This document shows positions 33,888 through 44,173 of a stretch of DNA of 64,000 bases, piece by piece. The notes beneath the pieces were generated by a model. It saw nothing but the letters and a program-made list of their open reading frames with translations. It did not search any database and had not been told where the DNA came from. Position 1 is the first letter of the stretch; every line of letters begins with the position of its first letter. The translations under genes were made by a program, and so were the position numbers. Source of the stretch: Pseudo-nitzschia pungens (lineage: Eukaryota; Bacillariophyta; Bacillariophyceae; Bacillariales; Bacillariaceae); assembly GCA_037355855.1 (NCBI GenBank), contig CM074767.1:2790001-2854000 (forward strand). Direction: 5' to 3'.

Positions 33888-34924
33888 TAATAATAATATA
33901 CTTCTTTAAGTAGGAAAATCCACCGAAGGTGGTTAAAAGCTACTCAGTCTGTAACCAGACTTTATCGTCGCCTCAATCGAAGAGAGGTTAGGCCCCAAGT
34001 TGTAGAACGACGCGTCGCCTCAACCATGGGGGATTTGGGCCCCAGGTTGCAAAGACGACTATTTTTCAAACGAACCTTGGTAAGAAACAGGAAAAAAACG
34101 AACAAGTCCAGAGCACAACAGACACTGCTGTTGCAGAGCGTACAAGAGACGGGGTAACAAGAACATGAAAGGGAAAAACACAAGCAAAACTGTCCCTGGA
34201 ATGCTGCTGTACAGCATCAGTAATGCTCGAAGTGGTCAGCGAACACAAGCAAAACCCTTCCTCAGATACATAGTATCAGTAATGCAAGTGGTCAGCTGAC
34301 GCAAGCAAAACTGGTCTCAACATGCTGTATTGCAGCATCAGTAATGCGAGTGCCCCAAACACATTCCTTACCATACCAAAAGAACACAAGCAAAATTTCC
34401 CAGGTAATGCTCGTACATTCAGTACCTGCCATCGTATTGGTACCTGCTGGTACCTAGGTATAACACTTAGAGGCGGTGGATGCTGTCCTCCTGTTAGAAC
34501 GTCGTAGTAGCTTGGAAACAAGGGCTCTAAGTGAGAACACTTAAATACCAGCAGGCCTGTAGTCTTGGAAACAGGTGGCAGCTGTACTGTGAACTGGAGG
34601 GGTATATGTAGGTGGTGGAGCGTTAAGTAACATGTACTTAGCGACTTTGGGGCTTGGGTCAGAAAAACAGTAGGTCCATAATCGAGAACAATTATGGTCC
34701 AGCAGGGCAGTAGACTTGAAAACAGATGACAGTTGAAGTGTGCATCTGAGAGGGTTATGTAGGTAGGAGAGCCTTAAGCAAGCTGTACTTAGCGGCTGTG
34801 GGGCTTGGGTAAGAAAACAGTAGGACCATAAGCGAAAAACTTATGGTCCAGCAGGGCAGTAGACTTGAAAACAGATGACATTGATACTGTACACCTGAGA
34901 GGGTTATGTAGGTGGTGGAGCCTT
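33888..34924 (-). mobile_element. ORF-less LINE-derived element D, 5'-truncated
   Basis: On the minus strand: two roughly 150-nt hairpin units plus partial ones (34924-34500), a hairpin repeat region with GATGCTG/CAGCAT stems (about 34340-34180), and the LINE-like 3' end with two hairpins and a TAA-type tail (33888). It contains no ORF1 or ORF2 sequence. Its layout is collinear with the complete copy at 62041-63732, with many substitutions between them, so it belongs to a real family and is not a single deletion product. Confidence 0.8.
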
Positions 34925-35225
34925 AATAATAATAATATACGTATTTAAATAACTTTAATCACCAAAGGTGAAACTAAATTACTCAGTCTGTAACCAGACT
35001 TTAACGTCGCCTCCATCATAGAGTCAGGACCCCAAGTGGCAGAACGACAAATTTTCAAACAAACCTTGAACATCAAGCAGGGAAAAAGACAAACAAGTCC
35101 CACAAAAGAGGGAATTGAGATAAAGTGAAATGGGAATGAAGATAGTGGGATAAGATCCAGTATCAAAAGGGATGGGACAGGATAAGAAGCAGGAACAGAA
35201 GACAAAACCAAGGTACAAAGTGTAA

Positions 35226-38200
35226 TCAACCCTGAGGTCCAGTAAGCCAGGCTCTGAGAAGAGCAGCCTCTTGTTGGTATGGCTGCACTGGTGGGACAGG
35301 CGCTGCATACTGCTTCCTTGCAAGGTGGATGGTTGCAAGCCACTGCCGCTTGGCAGTCAGGGTGTAACCTTGTAGGACTTGGAAAGGGGTTTGTAACAGG
35401 GAGTGTGACTGGGGAAGTGCACCAGCTGCACCAATCGCCAATTCTGAGGTGATGGAAGCATCAAGAGATTGGTGTTGTTCAGCATCAAGGGTACCCCCAG
35501 GACCATGGAGTCGTTCATTCCTATAAGTCCAAAGATCCCAGGAGGTAAGAAAGAACTGATGGATGATAGCTGTAGCCCAACGTTTGGGAGAGCGCTTGCT
35601 TCCAATGTGGGAGTAGTAGTCAGCCTGGATTTGATACCAGCGAGGAGACCACCTACCCAGAATCCAGTTGTGCCAGCCAATAGTCCTCTGTGCCCTGACA
35701 GCAGACGCAATTGCAAGTGAGTAGGATGATGGATAAATTCTCTGGCCCTTCCGAACTCTTGTGAGAAGATCCACAATGGCAGCAACCAATGATGGATCAG
35801 TTTGTTCAACTTCAAGCCTCTTCTGCAGTGGTCCCGTGAAGGCCGACACACTGTGCCTGACAGCCCCAGGATCCTTGCAGGAGAGCACATGAGAAACCTT
35901 CTCGTTGTCTGCATCACACAATGGGCACCTGGAGTGATCCTGATACTGGTAGTGAAGTAGTTGGTTGCCAACACCAATGCATCCAGAAGCAAACTTGACA
36001 AACCACCTTTGCATGCCAGGAGGGAGTCGCTTGAAGGCAGACAGATGGGCACACCAATGGATGGAACCCAAAACAGGTTGTGGAATGGGGATATCATGGT
36101 GGGTCTGCCAATATTTAAGAAGAGGAGGACCAGAAATGGCAACATGCAGAGCATTCTGATCAAACCTTGAGCACTTGCATCCATTGAGAGAAAATGCCCA
36201 GGGCTCAAACACAAGTCTGGGATAGTGATGGGCAGAAGCTCTATGGACAGAGAGAAATGCCTTTGCCATGCTGTCAACCTGATGATTGCGAAGTGCCCAC
36301 CAATCAAGAAAGATTCCAGCTTGATGGCCCTGAACCCACTGAAAGTGCACAGAGATTGGCAGGGCAGAAATCATGTTTCTGATGACATAAACATAATCAA
36401 AAGACTTCTGGGAAATAACCAATGGCCAAGATCCTTGAGCCTGTTTGAGAGCTGTGTCACCATCCAGAGCAATGGTGATAGAGCCAGAAGCAATATCAAA
36501 GATACTCACCAGTGCAGTGCAACAGGTGAGAACCCCAATGATACCTGCCAGTTCACTCCTATAGGATGACTGATCCTCAGGGGATCCACTGACAAAATTA
36601 CAGCCAGTGAGGAACAATGAAGCAGACTTGGTGGAGGTATTGGGTGACAGGATGAAAGCAGAAGTTCCTCTGAGAAGTTCCGGATCAAATGAACCATCGC
36701 AGACAGCACTGGCAGTACCACTCTGGATAGCATCAACAATGTGCTGACAGCCAGCCTGTGGTAGGGAATATTTGTGGAGAAGTACCCTTGGAGACGCACA
36801 GAGTGCGTCAAAGGCATCTGCCGGGGAGTCTGGAAGAGAATCAAATGGATTGTACTCCAGAGGATCCTTGTCAGGAGGTTCAGAAACAAAGGCTGAAGAC
36901 CCGACAACGCGGACAACGTGGCCACAAATAACAGGGCAGACAAGCACATCAGCGCAGGCTGGTTTGTCAGAAAGGATTTCAGCAGTGACCCTGTATCTGC
37001 CCCTGCCCTGGGAGGTGCTCACAGTCCAGCCAGTAGAAGTTTTGAAGAATATTCTGTTGGTGGATGGAGACAAAAACCAAGGCCAAAGAGAAGCTGTCTG
37101 GGGAGAGAGCCAAGGCCCAAGATGAAAAGAAGGAGCTAGTGCCCTGGCTGCAGGGGGTGGACAAGGGGGAAGAAAACAGGTCTGAAGAGCCTTAGTCCAT
37201 AAGCGCTTTGCTGCTGGAGGCCAAGATGGAGGACATCTCGGCCAGTCAAGAGGATCCCTCAAGTGATTGGAGGATATCAGCTGGAAAGCCATGGGAGAGA
37301 GTCTCTTCCCATCTGGAGTACAAATGTCAGCAAGGGAGATAGCCTTGAGTGACATGCGCATGTGATTCAAGAGAGACAAGTCAGCACCTCTGAAGCCAGC
37401 GTTGACAAAGGCTTGCATGAGATAGCAGTCATTGGAACGTAGCAGGGGAAGATCTGGGAAGTCTTCAAACAAGCTCACAGGGTGAACAGAGAAAAACTTC
37501 CACACATGTTTGTACCAGCAGGGAGTGACATAGGAAGCAAAAGGATGATATGGTGTGACACCAAGATGGAGAGGAATGCCAAGTTCAAGCCGGAGAGACT
37601 CAGCAGTTAGCCTGAGAATCCTACCAGTTTGGGAGGACCTGACAGATTCCTGAAAGAGGGTGGCAATATGACTGAACTCTTGGAGGAGGTAGGGGTGAAT
37701 GAAACCAAAGCCTTGATAGAGGGAAGGACCATAGAATACATGTCTGGGAAATGTCCGTGACATCCCTGCTTTATTCAGCACAGGAACAAGAGCTGGGTGA
37801 ATTATCTTAGTCCAAGTGGCCTCATCAAGTTGCGTGACAGGCATGGGGTATTCAACAGACTTCATGAAAGAATACTTGAATGTGTAGAGGGATGCCCTCT
37901 TCTCACACTTGGAAGCCTTGAGCTGAGAGCCAAAAGACTGAGACTGTGACTTCATGTGAGCAATCTGTGCTTCCTCATTGCCATCCATGGAGATAAAAAC
38001 CCCAAGGGTCTTGTCAGCATGGTCAACTTCAAAACGATCCAGGGTAGCGCGATTGCCATTCTTATCAGCAACAGAGAAGTCACCGGGCATGTCAGCAATG
38101 GAGCGATAGTCCCAACCGGATCCATTCCATTTGAAATCAATCAAATAACAGAAGGATTTGGCAGGTTCAATCGCACCACCAGTGGCAATAATCCCACCAG

Positions 38201-40825
38201 CCCATCGGTCAAGAGCTCCCTGAAAATCAACAGCCAATTCCTCACCAGATGTTGAGGAATCAGAGCCAGCACAAAACAAATCTGTGTCATCCACAAAGGC
38301 AAAACCCACAAGAGAAACCAGTTGCAGGGACAATGAAGTGATAAGATGGACACCATGCCCAGCCTGCTGCATCATTCGGAAGACAATGGTTGACACCAAG
38401 GCCCAAAGAGTTGGACCAATACCATTGCCTTGGCCACAACCACTGAGAGGAACAGGTTCATCACCATACACAGGACCTGACCGACCAAAGCCAGTTTTGA
38501 TGTGGTGCTTAGCATGTTGCAGAGTCGACAGAAGAACTTCACACACATGTGCAGGAACACCAAAGCTCTGGAGAGTGAGACCTGCAATGGGATGAGAGAT
38601 TCTATCATAACAGCCCTTGGCATCATTCATAGCAACAGCACCGGATCTGCGCTTCTGCCTCAACACATCACAGATGAGCTTCTTGTTCAAGCAGGTGTTG
38701 ATGGCCTTGTGGTGTTTCCTGCTTCCATGTTGATCAACCGCCACTGCATTGGCACGTTCAGCATGGGCAAGAATGCGTCTGCCAATCATCTTGTTGTTGA
38801 TTTGGAACTCAGGAGACATCAACTGGATGAGTCTCATCTTATCCACTCTATATTCACCAGGTTTCTTGAATATCTCAACATCCGTGATGACCTGCCAGGC
38901 AGAAGGAGAGAAGCCAACAATCAATGGGACTGATCTCAGTAGAGTGTCAAACTTGTTCAACTGGGGATCCAGGGCAAAAGCCTTGTGGTGGGCAAAACTC
39001 AAACAAGAAGGTTCACTTGCTGTGCGTTCCCTCTGGTGTTTCCAGGCAGCAGCATTGTCAGCTGGACACACTGAATAGTCAAAGGGAGGCAAACTCAGAA
39101 TAGAGGCAGGGACTTTGAGACAAGAAAGAAATTCAGACAGGTATTTGTCAGTGGCAGGAGGAGGAGTATATGTGCCATCAAGAACTTGAGCAGAAGCATG
39201 GGCTGTGCCGAGGTAGCCAAAATCTTGAATGAAGGAGGGAGTCATGGAGGGAGTGCCAAGACACTGCTGTTGACGCCGGACATTGGATTCAGCCATAGCT
39301 GGAACCATAGTGGACTGGGACTCCAAGACCTGTTCAGCACCATCAGGGCCAACTGCAATAGCTCTCAAGACAGCTGACTTGTTGACACGTCCAGGAGGAT
39401 TATATGTGCCATCAAGAACATGAGTAGCAGCATGGGCAGTGCCTAGATATTCGAAATCTTGAATGAAGGAGGGATTCATGGAAGGAGTGCCAAGACACTG
39501 CTGTTGACGCCTGACATTGGATTCAGCCATAACTGGAACCATAGTAGACTGAGACTCCAAGACCTGTTCAACACCATCAGGGCCAACTGCAATAGCTCGC
39601 AAGACAGCTGACTTGTTGACACGCCCCCGAATAGACCAAGCAGCGAGGCCAAGCTCTCGTTGAAGCCGTTCCCTGCGCATCCTGGCACGAATCTGGGAAG
39701 CACTCTGGTTGTGAGGCTTGCCTTCAGCAAGAAGTGCATCCACCAGGCCTTGATTGAAGGAGTCTCTCCATGAGGGGGCCAATTTCTTCACTGCCCGGTA
39801 TTGCCTGTAAGCTTGTTTCAGATGGAGGAGAGCACTGGAAAGATCACTGTGTTCCCCTTTGTAAAGAGAAAGCTTGCAGGCCAACCTTTTCAAAACAGTA
39901 TGACTGGTGGACACACCCTGGCGCAACTTGACAACACGCCTCCAAAAGTCAATGGTATCACGATAGACTTGCAGCTTTGGTGACCATGGAACCAAACCAG
40001 CTCTAGTGTGGCAAAGGTTGTGTTCAACAGAGAGCCTGAGAGAGGTGGAGGTTTCATGGAGTACTTCGTATGTATTGATGAGATCAGCGCGCACAGAAAT
40101 ATCCCCAGACTGAAACTGAGCCAGTAGGTGCTCCAGCTTAGCTTGGAGAGAGAACACTCCAGCCTTGAGAAAGCTGTGCCTCACACGCTTGAAATACTGT
40201 TGGCGCAGATGAGGGTGGGAGGACTGAAGTTTGGAATGAGAGAGGCTCACAGGAGGTGGCAATTTTTTTCCCATGATACTGCCATTACAGACTTCAATCC
40301 AGAGCATGCGATGGTCAGATTCCATACCATGGGCACCACCAAAGGGACAATACCCAGCCCTGAGAACATCAACATTCTCAGAGACCCAAATGGCATCAAT
40401 TGGTGTTCTGGTAGTGTTTCTGTTGTGGGTGGCAGGAGGAGAAGACTGACTATGAAGGGTAAGAATGGCCTCTCTGAAACCAAGAGCCTGGAGCTCAAAG
40501 GACAAGCCATCAGTCCTAACATCAGCATTGTGATCAATCCCAAGAATGACCTTATCCCCTGCCCCCATACAAGCCTGAAGGGCAGCAGTCAAATCCCTGT
40601 GAAAAAGAATGCATGGATTGGGACTGAAAAGATTTTCAGCTGCTTGAAAGTAGCGGTACTGTTGATTCCAGACGGAGCCAAGATCCCTATCATTTTCAAC
40701 TGGGCAGTAGGCAGAAAACATTGTGACAGTGTAGCCATCCCTTCCCTGAAACCTGACAAAGGACCATCTTCCAAGACCGGAAGGATCAGCCCCATGAGCA
40801 ACCTTGTGGGAACTGAACAATTGGT
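35226..40825 (-). pseudogene. LINE 3 ORF2 from mid-endonuclease, open, with 78-codon duplication
   Basis: Open from QLFSSHKVAHGADPS to LTGPQG, about 1860 codons, with intact EN C-terminal half, RT (FVDDTDL), RNase H (CDGSFD, SELAG, LDGD, VDSMAK) and CCHC finger (CPLCDADNEKVSHVLSC). The frame also runs into LINE 4 leader sequence read backwards (to 40919), which is chance. A 234-bp direct duplication (39393-39626 against the stretch below it) repeats VNKSAVLRAI to DGTYNPP in frame. The upstream copy matches LINE 4 and the downstream copy matches LINE copy 1. It lacks a native start and the N-terminal endonuclease, so it is not a functional source. Confidence 0.87.
39159..39626 (-). repeat. in-frame 234-bp tandem duplication in LINE 3 ORF2
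   Basis: Two copies of 78 codons joined at 39392/39393 (ACACGTCC then AGGAGGATTATATG). They differ at several sites (NPSFIQDFEY..AATHV against TPSFIQDFGY..ASAQV), so this is not a fresh slip of one template. Confidence 0.85.
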
Positions 40826-42130
40826 ACAATTTTGCGACGCGCGTTTTTGTCCGACGTTCCGATGTTCCAGTACTTAAAACACGTAGATTTCTACACAACT
40901 TTCCCCTCTGATATCTCACTCACTTCTAAAGCTCCTACAACAAAACCAAGCACTACACCTATTAACAGAGACTTCCTCTCTCTGATTCTGCTGTTTGTTT
41001 GGCTGCTCCTTGCTTCCTTTGGTTGCTGTGGTTGCTTGTTTCCTGTCGGTCGGTCGATCGGCAACCCAAACAAGGACACATAATTTTCTACAGCGCTTCC
41101 AGTACTAATTCTACAGCAGCTCTGTAGGCAAGCAACACGACCGAAAACAAGGACACATAATTTTCTACAGCAATTGCAGTACTAATTCTACAGCAGCTCT
41201 GCTCCGGTTAGTCTCCACGCTCAGTTTGTCTCCGAGCTCTCGGTTAGTTTTTGATCTGTTTTCAAGCTACCTTATTATTTAACGCTATACAGTCTTTCAA
41301 GCCCCTTAAGTGATATCCACTTAACGTTCTACATTCTTCAAGATCGAACACATATACACCCCCCTTCTAGAAGGTTCCTACGCGCTGCCCTATAAGTATT
41401 TGCAAGTTCGCGAGCATATCTTCCAGTTCCCCCTTTATTTTCAAGCCAATTGCCCACTACTCCCTAAGTGTTTATCACTTAAGAGTACCCCTGATTCCTA
41501 GCCAAGCCCCCTAGTCCCTAAGTGTTTTCGCTTAAGGCTCCCCCTACTACACCTGTTTTCAAGCCAAGACCAACTGATCCCTAAGTACCTCCTACTTATT
41601 GCACTCTTGTTTCCAAGACTACAGCTACTACCGCCCCTTGTTTTCAAGACTACAATTTCCCTGGTCCCTAAGTGTTCGCGAGTTCCTTGATCCCTAAGTG
41701 TTTTTGCTATTAAGCAACCCCAACTTGAACTTCAAGTTCGACACTGTTTTCAAGATACAAGCCTCCCTCTGGTCCCTAGGTGTTTCTACTAAAGCCCCTG
41801 TTTTTAAGCAACCAGCTTCCCTGGTCCCTAAGTGTCTCGCTCAAGGTACCTGTTTTCAAGCCAATTGCCCTTGGATACTGTTTCCACTGCTTCCCTGGTC
41901 CCTAAGTGTCGCGCTCAAGGTCCTTGTTTTCAAGCCAACATCCCCTGGATACTGTTTCCACTTATAAGTACTTGCGAGTTTGAACTTCAAGTTCCCTCCT
42001 GAGCCTTTTAAGTGTGCCCTGCCATTGATATCCCCCGGTCCCTAAGTGTTCCTACTAAAGCCCCTGTTTTCAAGTAAGCAGCTTCCCTGATCCCAGGTCT
42101 TTGTTACAAGCCAGTCGTCGGTTTGTTTCT
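40826..42130 (+). repeat. LINE 4 leader part 1: hairpin array
   Basis: After a conserved start of about 350 nt come some twelve modules between 41300 and 42090. Each has CCTAAGTG followed by a complementary arm (for example TAAGTG TTTAT CACTTA at 41465, TAAGTA CCTCC TACTTA at 41582, CCTAAGTG TTTT CGCTTAAGG at 41516) and then TGTTTTCAAGCC. A near-perfect palindrome, AACTTGAA C TTCAAGTT, occurs at about 41721. Confidence 0.75.
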
Positions 42131-42149
42131 ACAGTTTGTTTCTACACGA

Positions 42150-42312
42150 TTTGCAGTGGTCTACCGGAGTTTCTAAATTCTGTAACTCCAGAGCACCTCT
42201 GTGGGTTTCAAACGTGACTCTTCTGGTAGTGCTCCAGTCCTTTCTTTTGGTTCCCCTGGAGTTTTTCCTTGTCCAGACCAACGTTGGACCTGTTGTTGCT
42301 GCTGTACCCTGT
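42150..42312 (+). other. module shared with gag-only LTR elements
   Basis: Contains GTAACTCCAGAGCACCTCTG at 42181 and GTTGTTGCTGCTGTACCC at 42292. Similar sequence, in the same base order on the plus strand, lies at 18770-18922 in F; E (57289-57440) and H (58400-58465) carry it on the minus strand. It is sense in the LINE and antisense in the LTR elements. In LINE sense it reads NSRAPLWVSN in one frame, but I cannot show that it is translated. Confidence 0.75.
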
Positions 42313-42344
42313 TTCCCAGCATACAACCTATCAACCTATTCACT

Positions 42345-44140
42345 GGCATTTGCCCGCAGCCGGTGCTTCTCCTGCCCCGGCCTTTGTCATCACCTGGCCT
42401 TTTACATCCAAGAGGCGTGTCTGCTGTTGCCCCAGCACCCACCAGGTTGCTTTTCAGCTGTTGATTTGCCCTCAACCGGTGCCTCTCCTCCCCCGGCCTT
42501 TGCCCACAACCGGTGCTTCTCCTGCTCCGGCCTTTGTCATCACCTGGCACTTTTACATCCAAGCGGCGTGTCTGCTGTTCTGTTGATTTGCCCTCACCCG
42601 GTGCCTCTCATACCCCGGCCTTTGCTCTCAACCGGTGCTTCTCCTGCCCCGGCATCTGTCATCACCTGGCACTTTTCCATCCAAGCGGCGTGTCTGCTGT
42701 TGCCCCAGCACCCACCAGGTTGCTTTTCAGTTGTTACTTTGCCCTCAACCGGTGCTTCTCCTGCCCCGGCCTTTGTCATCACCTGGCACTTTTCCATCCA
42801 AGCGGCGTGTCTGTTGTTGCCCCAGCACCCAACTGGTTGCTTTTCAGCTGTTGCTTTGCACTCAACCGGTGCTTCTCCTGCCCCGGCCTTTGTCATCACC
42901 TGGCACTTTTCCATCCAAGCGGCGTGTCTGCTGTTGCCCCAGCACCAACCTATTTGCCTTTCAGCTGTTGCTTTGCACTCAACCGGTGCTTCTCCTGCCC
43001 CGGCCTTTGTCATCACCCGGCACTTTTCCATCCAAGCGGCGTGTCTGCTGTTGCCCCAGCACCCACTAGGTTGCTTTTCAGTTGTTACTTTGCCCTCAAC
43101 CGGTGCTTCTCCTCACCCGGCCTTTGTCATCACCTGGCACTTTTCCATCCAAGTGGCGTGTCTGCTGTTGCCCCAGCACCAACCAATTTGCCTTTCAGTT
43201 GTTGCCTTGCCCTCAACCGGTGCTTCTCCTGCCCCGGCCTTTGTCATCACCCGGCACTTTTCCATCCAAGCGGCGTGTCTGCTGTTGCCCCAGTACCCAC
43301 CAGGTTGCTTTTCAGTTGTTGCTTTGCACTCAACCGGTGCTTCTTTTGCCCCTGCCTTTGTCATCACCTGGCACCTTTACATCCAAGCGGCGTGTCTGCT
43401 GTTGCTCCAGCACCCAACAGGTTGCTTTTCAGCTGTTGCTTTGCCCTCAACCGGTGCTTCTCCTGCCCCGGCCTTTGTCATCACCTGGCACTTTTCCATC
43501 CAAGTGGCGTGTCTGCTGTTGCTCCAGCACCAACCAAGTTGCCTTTCAGTTGTTGCTTTGCCCTCAACCGGTGCTTCTCCTGTCCCGGCCTTTGTCCTCA
43601 CCCAGCACTTCTCCATTCAAGCGCGGCTTTTCCGTTGGTGCTCCTGCACTCTACTAGAGGTCTTCTGCTGTTGTTTGCCCTCAACCGGTGCTTCTCCTCA
43701 CCCGGCCTTTGTCATCACCTGGCACTTTTACATCCAAGAGGTGTGTCTGCTGTTGCTCCAGCACTCAACAGCTTGCTATTCGGCTGTTGTTTGCCCTCAA
43801 CCGGTGCTTCTCCTGCCCCGGCCATTGTCAGCACCTGGCACTTCTCCATTCAAGCGCGGCATTTCAGTTGGTGCTCCTGCCCTCCACTAGAGGTTTTCCG
43901 CTGTTGCTTGCCCTCAACCGGTGCTTCTCCTGCCCCGGCCTTTGCTCTCAACCGGTGCTTCTTCTGCCCTGGCCTTTGTAATCACCTGGCACATCTCCCT
44001 CCAAGCGGTGTGTCTGCTGTTGCCCCAGCACCCAACAGGTTGTTTTTCAGTTGTTGCCTTGCCCTCAACTGGTGCTTCTCCTGCCCCGGCCTTTGTCATC
44101 ACCTGGCACTTCTCTGTTGTTTCTTCTGCCCTCAGCTGGT
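42345..44140 (+). repeat. 117-bp tandem array in LINE 4 leader
   Basis: About 14 units beginning GCCCTCAACCGGTGCTTCTC; unit starts at 42741, 42858, 42975, 43092, 43209, 43326, 43443, 43560 and 43677 are exactly 117 bp apart. Each unit is rich in C and T and free of stop codons in long runs of all three forward frames, producing long open frames (584 and 686 codons) that encode 39-residue repeats. I regard these as by-products. Position just upstream of ORF1 recalls the promoter monomers of rodent L1 (inference). Confidence 0.88.
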
Positions 44141-44173
44141 GTCTCTGCACTCAGCTGCTCCCCTTCTGGTACA

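Larger units (their letters stand above)
34925..40825 (-). mobile_element. LINE 3, 5'-truncated in endonuclease, head to head with LINE 4
   Basis: Tail and 3' UTR at 34925-35225, ORF2 to 40825. Its truncated 5' end abuts the intact 5' end of LINE 4 on the opposite strand (40826). Its 3' tail abuts the truncated 5' end of element D without host DNA between. Confidence 0.88.

Noticed and set aside
34925..40919. LINE 3 as a 1897-codon gene starting MRYQRGKLCRN
   Set aside because: The first about 30 codons are the LINE 4 5' end read backwards across the head-to-head join. The true ORF2 sequence starts at about 40825 without a native start.
42594..43069. Possible CRISPR array because of the regular repeat spacing
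   Set aside because: Repeat and spacer are not distinct: whole 117-bp units are similar along their length, there are no cas genes, and the context is eukaryotic.
42136..43890. Long open frames (584, 686, 191 codons) over the LINE 4 leader
   Set aside because: They come from an exact 117-bp repeat without stops in any forward frame. They have no conserved start and run into ORF1 in other frames. Treated as by-products of the repeat.
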